NCBI GenBank assembly: GCA_937988885.1
Contig: CALKHR010000082.1
Location: forward strand, 1-64,000
Length of the DNA: 64,000 nucleotides
Direction: 5' to 3'
Source of the DNA: an uncultured Roseiflexaceae bacterium
Lineage (GTDB): Bacteria; Chloroflexota; Chloroflexia; Chloroflexales; Roseiflexaceae
Shown here: in pieces, positions 34,716-43,562 of the stretch
Numbering within the stretch: position 1 is the stretch's first letter
Layout: each line of letters begins with the position of its first letter
Notes under the pieces: generated by a model
Databases searched by the model: none
What the model was told of the DNA's origin: nothing
What the model saw: the letters and a program-made list of their open reading frames with translations, nothing else
Made by a program: the position numbers and the translations under genes

Positions 34716-36665
34716 TTGAGCCTGAACAGCGCGAAACACAGTATCGGCACCTTGGCGCTCTCGGTGATTGTGGCGCTCTACCTGGTGCTGGCGTGCTATT
34801 ACAACGCGACGGTGCCATTGGGCGAAGGCCCGGATGAGCCTGGTCACGCAGCCTTTGTGTTTTTTCTGGCCGAGCGTGGTCGGCTGCCTGTGCAGCGCCT
34901 CAATCCACAGCGCGCCGATGTGCCCGGCGAGGGCCATCAGCCGCCGCTCGCCTACGCATTGGCGATGCCTGCGGTGCTGTGGCTCGCTCCCGAGGAACGC
35001 CGCTTCGAGCAGGTCGGCAACCCGCGTTTTATGTGGCACGGCGGCCACGAACTGAACGCGGTTGCCCACGGCAGCCAAGAGCTGTGGCCGTGGCGCGGTG
35101 CGGTGCTAGCTTGGCATTTGATGCGCTTGGTATCGGCGTTGGTCGGCGTAATCACGATCGTCTGCACGTATTTGGCCGCGATGGCGATACAAACACGGCT
35201 TCGATCGGCGACGGGCGATGCGACATCGGGCCAACCTGTGTGGCTGTTGCCTGTGATCGCGGCGGGGTTGGTAGCGTGGAACCCGCAGTTCGTGTTTGTC
35301 TCGTCGCTGGTCACGAACGATGCGCTCTTGATCGCGCTGAGCGCGCTGATGCTGTGGTTGGTGCTGCGCGCGCCGCGTTCACTGCCAAGCACGACGCATT
35401 GGCTGCGACGCTGGTGGGGTTGGCGCGCTGTGACGCTCGGCCTAGTGCTGGGCTTGGCGTTGCTCACCAAGCAGAGCGCAATGGTGCTGGCGCCGATGGC
35501 TGTGCTGGTACTGCTCGATTGGCGCATCGCTGATCTGGCGGGTTGGCGCGCTTGGCTGCGACGGCCCCGCCAACTGCCGTTCGTGCCGCAGAGCCTGCGA
35601 CACGTGGCAGTGATGCTGGCGACGACGGTGCTAGTGGCGGGTTGGTGGTATCTGCGCAACTGGCGGTTGTACGGCGATCTGCTGGGCTTGGCGGCCTTCA
35701 AGGGCGAGTTTGTCACGCAGGCGTTCGTGCTCACCGACCCTGCGGCGTGGCTCGCGGCTGTGGGGCAGTTGCACGCTTCGTTCTGGGGCGTGTTCGGGTG
35801 GATGAACGTCTGGCCGCCGCCGTGGATGCTCTGGTTGGTCGGGCTGTTCGAGGTGATCGCGTTCGTGGGGCTGTTCGTGCGCTGGCGTTCGTCGCAGGCC
35901 CGCACCCGCGATCAGGCGCTCTGGCCGCTGGCGCTGATGCTGGTGCTGGGCGTGGCGTGGATCATCAGTTTCGCAATCACGGCTGGCTTGGTGGCTTGGC
36001 AAGGGCGCTTGCTGTTCCCGGCGCTTCCAGCGATCACGATTGTGTTGGCGCTCGGGTTGTGTGCGGCGTTCGTGCATTTGCCCAAGCTTTTGGGTAGTGT
36101 CACACGTCGGTACGGCGCGCTGGTGCCGCTGGGGTTGTTGGTGCTGGAAGCGTTCTGGATGCCCAACGGGCTGTTTCTGCCAACCTACCCACAGCACACG
36201 ATCACTGCCGAAGCGGCTCAGGCGCTGATCCAAACGCCAAGCGAGGGACAGTTTCGGCGGCGGGGCGATGGCGGCATCGAGTTGCGCGGATGGCGCCAGG
36301 ATGGTCAGGCGACGCCGGGCGGCACGGTTGAGATCACGCTGATCTGGACATTGGTGGCGCATCAGGGCGTGGATTGGTTGGTGGCGCTGCAGGTGTTGGA
36401 TGCTGAGACGAGCCAAGTTCAGCACGAGCAAGTGCAACAGCTTGGCGGCGCGTATCCGACCGGAGTGTGGAGCCCTGGCGATTGGGTGGCGGATCGCCAT
36501 CTGTTGACGTTGCCAGCCGAGTTGACAGCGGAGACGTACACGCTACGGGTGTTGCTGTACGATCCAACCAACCAGAATAAACACGCCGGGCTTTACAATC
36601 AAAAAGGGAAACTCATCGGCGAATGGGTCGATCTCGGGCAGATCACAATAGGGAACAGGGATTAG
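34716..36665 (+). CDS. Polytopic membrane protein, GT-C / DUF2142-like glycosyltransferase
   Basis: 649 aa from a TTG at 34716 (upstream ATG codons are out of frame). About ten membrane helices. After the first helix the segment LGEGPDEPGHAAFVFFLAER carries an acidic Asp-Glu pair and His, as in lipid-linked-sugar glycosyltransferases of the GT39/ArnT type. The C-terminal 150 residues are soluble, beta-rich, and probably extracytoplasmic (RRRGDGGIELRGWRQDG; YDPTNQNKHAGLYNQ). It likely moves a sugar from a lipid carrier to a surface target. It sits between pheS and pheT; the link to translation is likely only positional. Confidence 0.75.
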   Translation: MSLNSAKHSIGTLALSVIVALYLVLACYYNATVPLGEGPDEPGHAAFVFFLAERGRLPVQRLNPQRADVPGEGHQPPLAYALAMPAVLWLAPEERRFEQVGNPRFMWHGGHELNAVAHGSQELWPWRGAVLAWHLMRLVSALVGVITIVCTYLAAMAIQTRLRSATGDATSGQPVWLLPVIAAGLVAWNPQFVFVSSLVTNDALLIALSALMLWLVLRAPRSLPSTTHWLRRWWGWRAVTLGLVLGLALLTKQSAMVLAPMAVLVLLDWRIADLAGWRAWLRRPRQLPFVPQSLRHVAVMLATTVLVAGWWYLRNWRLYGDLLGLAAFKGEFVTQAFVLTDPAAWLAAVGQLHASFWGVFGWMNVWPPPWMLWLVGLFEVIAFVGLFVRWRSSQARTRDQALWPLALMLVLGVAWIISFAITAGLVAWQGRLLFPALPAITIVLALGLCAAFVHLPKLLGSVTRRYGALVPLGLLVLEAFWMPNGLFLPTYPQHTITAEAAQALIQTPSEGQFRRRGDGGIELRGWRQDGQATPGGTVEITLIWTLVAHQGVDWLVALQVLDAETSQVQHEQVQQLGGAYPTGVWSPGDWVADRHLLTLPAELTAETYTLRVLLYDPTNQNKHAGLYNQKGKLIGEWVDLGQITIGNRD

Positions 36666-36730
36666 CAGTCTAGTGGCCGCAACCGTTTGGTTGCCTCGCA
36701 CGATTACCATAGATCGAAAGGGCGCCTGCT

Positions 36731-38206
36731 ATGCCTACAGCCGACGATCAGGTTATTGCTGCACTAGAACGCCGTTTTACCATTGTGTCTGAAGCACCAT
36801 TCGAGCGGTTCCGAGGAGAGTTAGCGAGTTATTTGGAGTTTGTGGCCTCGCACGCTGCGCTACGGGCCGCTGTCGATGCAGCGCTGGCGCAGGAGGCCGA
36901 GCGGTTGCAGTTGCAACAGGCGCAGAACGAGGCAGCCGCCCACGAATGCGCACTCCGTATGAGCGCGGTGGCCCAAAAGCTGACTGTGGCGCTTCGACCT
37001 TGGTTGCGCGATGGAACGCTGCCGAGTTGGATCGAGCCGTTGCTGCTCAGCTATGACCTGCAGTTTGCGCGAACCACCGTCGATCGGGGCGAGTCGCTGA
37101 GCGCTGTGCTCTGGAAGCCGCTTCAAGAGGCCGACCTATGCGCAGGCGAGATCGCGCGATTGCTGCGCGAGGCCGATGATGCAATGGCTCGACAGGTGAT
37201 GCAACGGGCCGCCCTGAAGCGCGCCACCGAGGAAGGGTTGAGCGGGGCACTGGCGCGGCTCTGGAGCCACATTCGCTACGCGGCACCGCAGGCGTTGCTG
37301 CCCGAATGGGGTGGGATGCTCGAAACCGCAGCGGGCCAAGCGCGCGCCCAAAGCAGCCAGGCACTGTTGCGGCAGGTGCTGGAAGCGCCACCGGGCACAG
37401 GACTAGAACGCTTGCATGCGGACCTTCTGCACGACCTGCGGCTGCTGAACAATACGCTAGTCGATGCGCTGATGACATCGCCGCCGACGCTGCCCGCGCT
37501 TGAGCGGTTCCGGCATTGGTGTGAGATCTACGAGCGCGACATCTTATTGCGCAAGGTGCGACCCGGCAAGAAGGCGACAGAGGCGGTGCGCCGCCGCAAG
37601 CGGGCGGTGATCGTAGCCGAAACACTGCGGTTCCTGTATTCACAGGGCTTCACGCCGCTGACGCTGGAGATGCTCGAAAACAATGTGCCGCTGCTCAAGG
37701 GTTCGCGGTATGTGCTGATCGAGATACGGGTTGCCAGTGATCGGGCCAGCCTGCTTGATGGCTATGTGAACTGTGTGCAGGCCTTGCGCGGCTCGGAGCG
37801 GGCGCGGCAACTCGGCATCACCGAGGCGTTTATGGTGGCGTTTATGGTTGATCCGGCGGCGCGTTACATCGAGCCGAGTCCGTTATCGCTTGGCGGGCTG
37901 ATGTTACGCTCGGTGTTCATCGATTTGACGGCGCCGTCAAGCCACAGCCGCTTGCCGCTCGATGTGGCGATGATCGCGACACGTATCGCAGAGGAGGATC
38001 GACTGTTCGAGTTCTTGAACACTGCGAGTGAGGCGGAGCTCGATTCGGTTCCTGGCATTGGTCCGGCGAAGATTCAGCAGATCTTCAATGGCCGCCCGTT
38101 CACCAGTGCAGCCGACCTGCGGCGCGCTGGACTACCCACATCCGGAGCGCTCTACCAAGCGCTGCGCGAACGAGCTTTACGAGGCACGCAAACATTGCTG
38201 CCTTAA
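36731..38206 (+). CDS. Unknown protein with C-terminal helix-hairpin-helix
   Basis: 491 aa, cytoplasmic. The last 60 residues hold a ComEA-type HhH motif (ELDSVPGIGPAKIQQIFNGR then FTSAADLRRAG) that would bind DNA without sequence preference. The first 400 residues are mostly helical (EAERLQLQQAQNEAAAHECA) and no family was recognised; the middle has a basic stretch (GKKATEAVRRRKRAVIVAET). No membrane segment or signal. AAAGGGCG precedes the ATG. Between the GT-C-like gene and pheT on the same strand. A DNA transaction role is likely but unspecified. Confidence 0.75.
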   Translation: MPTADDQVIAALERRFTIVSEAPFERFRGELASYLEFVASHAALRAAVDAALAQEAERLQLQQAQNEAAAHECALRMSAVAQKLTVALRPWLRDGTLPSWIEPLLLSYDLQFARTTVDRGESLSAVLWKPLQEADLCAGEIARLLREADDAMARQVMQRAALKRATEEGLSGALARLWSHIRYAAPQALLPEWGGMLETAAGQARAQSSQALLRQVLEAPPGTGLERLHADLLHDLRLLNNTLVDALMTSPPTLPALERFRHWCEIYERDILLRKVRPGKKATEAVRRRKRAVIVAETLRFLYSQGFTPLTLEMLENNVPLLKGSRYVLIEIRVASDRASLLDGYVNCVQALRGSERARQLGITEAFMVAFMVDPAARYIEPSPLSLGGLMLRSVFIDLTAPSSHSRLPLDVAMIATRIAEEDRLFEFLNTASEAELDSVPGIGPAKIQQIFNGRPFTSAADLRRAGLPTSGALYQALRERALRGTQTLLP

Positions 38207-38308
38207 CGATAGACGAACCAACGGCGAGCGTTTGGCCACGAGATCGCTAGCGCTCGAACAACAATGTCATTGTGATCATCTGATCGCGTGATCAAGGTAG
38301 GGGGATAT

Positions 38309-40804
38309 ATGCGTGTACCCATTTCTTGGCTCCGAGAATTTGTCGACATCCCGATTCCTGTCGAGGAGTTAGCCCAGCGGCTGGCCTTATTCGGCTTGGA
38401 GGTCGATAAAATCGAGCGGATCGGTGTTGAGGGCGCCGATTTGCCGTGGGACCCCGATAAAGTCCTGATCGGCAATATTCTGGAAGTACGCCAGCACCCA
38501 AATGCGGATCGGCTTGTGCTGGCCGATGTTGACTATGGCGCAGAGCAGCCGCATACGGTCGTGACGGGCGCGCCGAATCTGTTCGAGTATCGCGGTAAGG
38601 GCCGCTTGAGCCACCCGCTCAAGAGTGTGTTCGCGAAGGAAGGCGCGCAACTGTACGACGGGCATGCCGAAGGTCAGGTGAAGGTGACGTTGAAGGGCCG
38701 CCCGGTGCGCGGTGTGATGTCCGACGCGATGCTCTGCTCCGAGAAGGAGTTGGGCCTCTCGGATGATCACGAGGGCATTCTGATCCTGCCCGACGATGCA
38801 CCGACCGGCATGCCGCTGCGCGACTACTTGGGCGATGTGGTGCTCGATATCGATGTGCTGCCGAATATGTCGCGGGCGCTCTCGATCTTGGGCGTGGCCC
38901 GCGAAGTTTCGGCGCTGCTGGGTGTTCCGCTGCGCATGCCCGAAATGAACGTGGAGGCCAACGGGCCAAGCATCGAGGGCCGCGTATCGGTGACGATCGA
39001 GACGCCCGAGCTCTGCCCACGCTTCAGTGTGACGCTGATCGAGGGCGTGAAGATCGGGCCTTCGCCGTTCTGGATGCAGCGCCGCCTGCTGTTGGCGGGG
39101 ATGCGCCCGATCAACAATATCGTCGATGTGACGAATTATGTCATGCTGGAGTTGGGCGAGCCAAGCCACGCCTTCGACGCCGATAAGGTGGCCGATCAGC
39201 ATCTGATAGTGCGATTGGCGCGTCCCGGCGAGCAATTGGTCACGCTGGATGGGCAGAAGCACGAGCTGACCGCCGAGCGACTGCTGGTCTGCGACCCGAA
39301 GGGGCCGTTGAGCATCGCGGGTGTGATGGGTGGTGAGGCGAGCGAGGTGAGCGCCACCACGACGCGTGTGCTGCTGGAGGCCGCGATCTGGGAGCCTGCC
39401 ACCATCCGACGGACCGCCCAGGCGTTGCGCTTGACCTCGGAGGCGTCGCGGCGCTACGAGCGCGGTGTGGACTATGAGTTGCCGCCGCTAATGCAGCGCC
39501 GTGCGCTGAGCCTGATGCAGCAATTGACGGGTGGCACGGTGGCACAGGGCATCGTTGACGCGTATGTGCGGCCCTGGCAGACGGTGGTGCTAGATCTGAC
39601 GACGCAGCATATCAAGCGGCTGATCGGCATCTCGCTCTCGGTCGATGAGATTCAGGGCTACCTGACACCACTCGGCTTCGAGTGTGAGAAGCGCGATGAG
39701 CAAACCTTGCGCGTGACGGTGCCGAGCTATCGCCGCGATGTGTCGGTGGTGGCCGACCTGTGCGAGGAAGTGGCCCGTATGTACGGCTACGACCGCTTGC
39801 CCAGCACGCTGCTCGCCGATGAGTTGCCCGAGCAGAACAATAACGCGATCTTCGAGCTAGAGCAGAAGGTGCGCACATTGCTGACGGGCAGCGGCTTGGA
39901 TGAGGCGATCACGTACTCGATGACGAGTATGGCGAGCGTGGCGAAGATTTCGCCCGCCGACGCTGATCCTAACCTGTACTTGAAGTTGGCGAATCCGCTG
40001 ACGCCGGAGCGCGAGTATATGCGCCGTTCGTTGTTGCCCACGCTGTTGGAGGCGGTGGTGCACAACCTACGCGAGCTGGATCGTGTGCTGCTGTTCGAGA
40101 TCGGGCGCGTGTATCTGCGCCGCGATGATGCGTTGCTGCCCGATGAGCCGCGTCGCTTGGCGATCGCGATCACGGGGCCGCGCGAGGCGCAATCGTGGTT
40201 GGCGTCGAAGCCCGAGCCGCTCGACTTCTTCGATCTGAAGGGAATTGTGGAGTCGGTGCTGTTGCGCTTGAATATCCGCAACAAGATCGGCTTCACGCCG
40301 GTGCGCGACGATCCGCGACTGCACCCGGGCCGCGCTGCACGCTTGGAGGTGCGCGACCCGCGCACGGGCGCAGTGAGTGGGCAGGTGGGTGTGTTGGGCG
40401 AGTTGCACCCGCAGGTGCGCGAGAACCTGGAGATCGAGGATAATCGGGTGTTGGTGGCAGAACTCGATCTTGAGGCGCTGCTCGCGCTCTCGGAGCCGTT
40501 GCGCTACCAGCCGATCTCGCGCTTCCCGGCGACCACACAGGACTTGGCGCTGATCGTGCCGCTGGATGAGCCAGCCGACAAGATCGCGACGCTGATCCGC
40601 AAGTACGCGGGCAACATGCTCGAATCGCTGACGCTGTTCGATGTGTACACAGGGCCGCAGGTGGGCCAGGGCAAGCGCAGTTTGGCGTATCGGTTGGTGT
40701 TCCGCGCGCCGGATCGGACGTTGACGGATAACGATGTGAACAAGATTCGCGTCAAGATTATTCGCGGCTTGGAGCGCGAGGCGGGTGCGACGATCCGCGC
40801 GTAG
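38309..40804 (+). CDS. pheT: Phenylalanine-tRNA ligase beta subunit
   Basis: 831 aa from the ATG at 38309 with AGGGGG just upstream; an earlier in-frame GTG (38288) lacks one. Domains: N-terminal MRVPISWLREFVDIPIPVEE, tRNA-binding EMAP-like domain (ILEVRQHPNADRLVLADVDY), the B3/B4 editing domain (RPINNIVDVTNYVMLELGEP), B5 domain, catalytic-like core, and a C-terminal ferredoxin-fold anticodon-binding domain (FPATTQDLALIVPLDEP). Full length. It forms the alpha2-beta2 enzyme with PheS. Its own promoter was not identified. Confidence 0.97.
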   Translation: MRVPISWLREFVDIPIPVEELAQRLALFGLEVDKIERIGVEGADLPWDPDKVLIGNILEVRQHPNADRLVLADVDYGAEQPHTVVTGAPNLFEYRGKGRLSHPLKSVFAKEGAQLYDGHAEGQVKVTLKGRPVRGVMSDAMLCSEKELGLSDDHEGILILPDDAPTGMPLRDYLGDVVLDIDVLPNMSRALSILGVAREVSALLGVPLRMPEMNVEANGPSIEGRVSVTIETPELCPRFSVTLIEGVKIGPSPFWMQRRLLLAGMRPINNIVDVTNYVMLELGEPSHAFDADKVADQHLIVRLARPGEQLVTLDGQKHELTAERLLVCDPKGPLSIAGVMGGEASEVSATTTRVLLEAAIWEPATIRRTAQALRLTSEASRRYERGVDYELPPLMQRRALSLMQQLTGGTVAQGIVDAYVRPWQTVVLDLTTQHIKRLIGISLSVDEIQGYLTPLGFECEKRDEQTLRVTVPSYRRDVSVVADLCEEVARMYGYDRLPSTLLADELPEQNNNAIFELEQKVRTLLTGSGLDEAITYSMTSMASVAKISPADADPNLYLKLANPLTPEREYMRRSLLPTLLEAVVHNLRELDRVLLFEIGRVYLRRDDALLPDEPRRLAIAITGPREAQSWLASKPEPLDFFDLKGIVESVLLRLNIRNKIGFTPVRDDPRLHPGRAARLEVRDPRTGAVSGQVGVLGELHPQVRENLEIEDNRVLVAELDLEALLALSEPLRYQPISRFPATTQDLALIVPLDEPADKIATLIRKYAGNMLESLTLFDVYTGPQVGQGKRSLAYRLVFRAPDRTLTDNDVNKIRVKIIRGLEREAGATIRA

Positions 40805-40824
40805 TTCCTCGTTGCGATGGCGGG

Positions 40825-40861
40825 GCCGGGGCATGCCGTTGGCGTGCTCCGGCTTTTCGTT
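40825..40861 (+). terminator. Terminator after pheT
   Basis: GCCGGGGCATGCC (40825-40837) pairs with GGCGTGCTCCGGC (40841-40853) using two G-U pairs, loop GTT, followed by TTTTCGTTT. Confidence 0.85.
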
Positions 40862-41038
40862 TGCGGTACGCAACCGCCTGGGGCTGCGCATCCGCGCAAC
40901 GCCGCCGAGCGTGTAGGACTTTGGCGGGCATGACCACGGGCGTAGAAGCTGCGGTTGCGCTTTTTTGCGTCAGCACCATCAACACACGCTGCCGAGCGTA
41001 GGCGTTGCCTGCGGGAGCGGCTGAGTGGTGCGGTTTGG

Positions 41039-42634
41039 CTACGGCTTCTTGGAATTGAGGCTGCGCAGTTGGTTGATGGTGACTTCGATCGGGCGCAGGA
41101 TGGCCAGGATGCTTTCGGCCTGCTCGCTAGTGAGGTTGGGCGGCAGACGATTGGTCAGGGTGCTGAGCAGATCGTTGGTGCGCTCTTGGATGGCGGCGAG
41201 ATCGAGCGTGTTGCTGGGCGGCTGCAGCGGCTCGCCCGCCAGGCGCGCGATGAAGGCGCGGCGTGCGACGGAGTCGCTGGCGAAGGGCAGCGGCGGCCAT
41301 TCCTCGGGGTTGGCCCAGCCTGGCAGGTGCCGCCCCACCAGCACGAGGCGGATGTCGCGGCGCTGTTGGGCTGCCGTGAGGATGCTGAGCACGCGCGAAG
41401 CCTCGGCGCCGACCAGCCAGTGCGTGTTGGCGACGATCACGGTCCAGTGACGGCCTTCGAGGCCGCTTTCGAGCAGTTCGATGCGGCGTGCGAAGTTGCC
41501 GGGCGTTGGCGCGTTGAGCACGTTCCACAGGTCGTAGTTGCCGTCGAGCGCGAGTGCGGTGGCGAATGCGAGCAGCAGTTGCGCTCCAGCGTCGCGATCG
41601 GCGCCGGGCGGACGGCAGGTGTGCCAGACGACTTGCTGGCCACGGGCGCGCAGCCGTTCGGCGAGCATGGCGGCGAGGTCGATTTTGCCGACGCCGGTTG
41701 GTCCCCAGATCAGCGCGAGGCCACCGCGCCGCAGTCGGCTGATGTAGAGGTCGAGTTCGCCTTCGTGATCGAAGGTGGCCGGTGCGGGAGGTGGCTCGAT
41801 TAGCGAAGCGGGCGGGGCGGTGGGAGGCAGCTCGCTCAGCACGACGGGCAGCAGCGTGACGAGGCGTTCGAGCGCTTCGCGTTTGGCGCGGCTGTAGGTG
41901 CTGGAGCTGAGTGCGAGCGCGCTAGCGAGGGTGGCGCGTTCTTCGCCGGTTTGGTATTCGCCCGCGATGATCAGGTAGTGCCGCCAGCGCGGGTCGTCGA
42001 GGACGGGACCAGCTTCGGAGGGGCGCAGCCGCGAGATGGCGGCGTGCAGGGTATCTTGCAGGCGGCGACCGCGCTGCAGGATGTTGTTTTCGTCGGGCAG
42101 CAGCAGTTCGGCGAGTGCGCTGCGACCCAAGGCAAGCGGCGGGTCCTCGAGGAGTGCGCCGAGCGCTTCGCGGATGGCGCGGATCGGGATGCCGGTGCTG
42201 GTCTCTTCGTTGTCGTCGTCGCGCAGGCTGGCGAGCAGGCGGTAGAAAGTGCTGCGCGGGGCTTTGAGGCCTTCTTCGCGCATGCGCACTTGGATGCGTT
42301 GCCAGAGCACCGCCGCCGATACGCCCGGATCGAGGCGCAGTTCTTGGGTGATGGCTTGGGCGAGCGGGCTGCCCCGCATGAGGTGGCCGCCACCGCGTTT
42401 GCGGGTGTGCAGGGCCATCAGGCCCGATTTCTGGAAGGCGTGGCGCAGGCGTCGCAGGCTCTCGCGGCTGACGCCGAAGGTTTGGGCCACTTCGCCAGCT
42501 GGGCGGCCTTCGCGCAGAAGCGCCGCCAGCATGCGGTAGCGCCGCAGCGCCGCTTCGTCGTTGCCGAAGCGTGCGAGCAACTCGGCTCCGTTTAATCGGG
42601 GGAAATCAATCTCTAGGGATTGTTTGGTAGCCAT
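41039..42634 (-). CDS. HTH / P-loop ATPase-like protein with odd Walker A
   Basis: 531 aa. Residues 25-80 form a helix-turn-helix of transposase/MarR-like type (GEVAQTFGVSRESLRRLRHA), followed by helical DNA-binding-like segments to about residue 240. A proline-rich linker then leads to a STAND/AAA-like P-loop domain (residues about 285-480). Its Walker A reads GPTGVGKID, with Ile where Ser/Thr normally coordinates Mg, and a Walker-B-like HWTVIVANTHW lacks the usual acidic pair. It may bind ATP without hydrolysis, or be inactivated. No family assigned; could be a transcription regulator with an ATPase-derived sensor. Followed upstream by a 142-aa unknown gene, 17 bp away. Confidence 0.7.
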   Translation of the reverse strand: MATKQSLEIDFPRLNGAELLARFGNDEAALRRYRMLAALLREGRPAGEVAQTFGVSRESLRRLRHAFQKSGLMALHTRKRGGGHLMRGSPLAQAITQELRLDPGVSAAVLWQRIQVRMREEGLKAPRSTFYRLLASLRDDDNEETSTGIPIRAIREALGALLEDPPLALGRSALAELLLPDENNILQRGRRLQDTLHAAISRLRPSEAGPVLDDPRWRHYLIIAGEYQTGEERATLASALALSSSTYSRAKREALERLVTLLPVVLSELPPTAPPASLIEPPPAPATFDHEGELDLYISRLRRGGLALIWGPTGVGKIDLAAMLAERLRARGQQVVWHTCRPPGADRDAGAQLLLAFATALALDGNYDLWNVLNAPTPGNFARRIELLESGLEGRHWTVIVANTHWLVGAEASRVLSILTAAQQRRDIRLVLVGRHLPGWANPEEWPPLPFASDSVARRAFIARLAGEPLQPPSNTLDLAAIQERTNDLLSTLTNRLPPNLTSEQAESILAILRPIEVTINQLRSLNSKKP

Positions 42635-42651
42635 GCGCGTTTGTGGTTCGG

Positions 42652-43080
42652 TTAATCGCCGACTTCACGTTGTAGCACTTGCAGCAGATCGACCCGTTCG
42701 ATCCGCACACCATTGGGTAGTCTACCATACGCTGGCAATTCTTCTTCCTCGGTGACGAACAGCAGCGCAACAATTGCAGGCTGGTAGAGCATCGCTTGAA
42801 TAAGCTGCAACAGTGAAAGGTGCCGCAGGCGCGGACGTTCGTTGATGTAGAGACGATTGCGCTGCGCGAAGGACAGGGCATAATCGGCGCTTGGGAAGGC
42901 CAACAACAGGCGTTGGCGCGATGTTGCGTTGCCTTGCCCGCCCCCGCGCGCTGACCAGTAGATGTAGAAATGACTAGCACTGATCTGATCGCGAATCGTT
43001 CCGAGCAGATGGCGCAGCGTCTCGGGTGAGACGTTGAACTCTTTGGCTAGTGCGGCTATGGCGTTGTCCTCCGATGTCAC
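42652..43080 (-). CDS. Hypothetical 142-aa protein
   Basis: Not recognised. It starts with an HTH-like helix pair (IAALAKEFNVSPETLRHLLG), then a mixed alpha/beta part (FYIYWSARGGGQGNATSRQR, ALLFVTEEEELPAYGRLP). No membrane segment. 17 bp upstream of the HTH/P-loop gene on the same strand, which suggests co-transcription and related function. Confidence 0.6.
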   Translation of the reverse strand: MTSEDNAIAALAKEFNVSPETLRHLLGTIRDQISASHFYIYWSARGGGQGNATSRQRLLLAFPSADYALSFAQRNRLYINERPRLRHLSLLQLIQAMLYQPAIVALLFVTEEEELPAYGRLPNGVRIERVDLLQVLQREVGD

Positions 43081-43150
43081 GGCTATTCTCTTTTTCTTGT
43101 GTGATTGGTTGGTCGTACCTCGCCATCAGAGGGTAGAGGCCACTCTGGTA

Positions 43151-43555
43151 CTAGGAGGCTTCGCGTTCTAAGCGCCCAATGATCTGCGTGAGAAGCGGTA
43201 AGAGTACTTGTTGATCAAAAGGCTGTGCTAAGGTCCACATCGATGCTATTGGATTCATCAACAGACGTTCGGTATATCGTCGCAACCAAGCTCGGTTGGC
43301 AGAAGTCAAGATCAATGGCAATAAGCGCGTCTTTGCGCGTAATTTCAACACTGTGATCAGGTCGATCCCCGGTTGACATTCAGGAAATGCGACATCGACG
43401 ATCAGTGCATCGGGCGGATCACCGATGATGATGTTGTAGGCATCTGTATTCTGCTTCAGCGCTTGTACCCCGTACCCCGCGTGATCGAGCATACCACCAA
43501 GCTGCTCGATCAAAGCGTCGTTGTCGCTCACAATCGTGATCGCAAAGCCGAGCAT
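43151..43555 (-). CDS. Single-domain receiver protein, partly degenerate
   Basis: 134 aa, one response-regulator receiver fold. The phospho-acceptor Asp is kept in ALIVDVAFPECQPGIDL, and SDNDA supplies one acidic pair residue. The conserved Lys before Pro is replaced: TLAQPFD instead of KPFD. Phosphorylation is possible but switching may be changed. No output domain. 70 bp upstream of the 142-aa gene; likely the first or second gene of the group. Confidence 0.8.
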   Translation of the reverse strand: MLGFAITIVSDNDALIEQLGGMLDHAGYGVQALKQNTDAYNIIIGDPPDALIVDVAFPECQPGIDLITVLKLRAKTRLLPLILTSANRAWLRRYTERLLMNPIASMWTLAQPFDQQVLLPLLTQIIGRLEREAS

Positions 43556-43562
43556 GACAACC

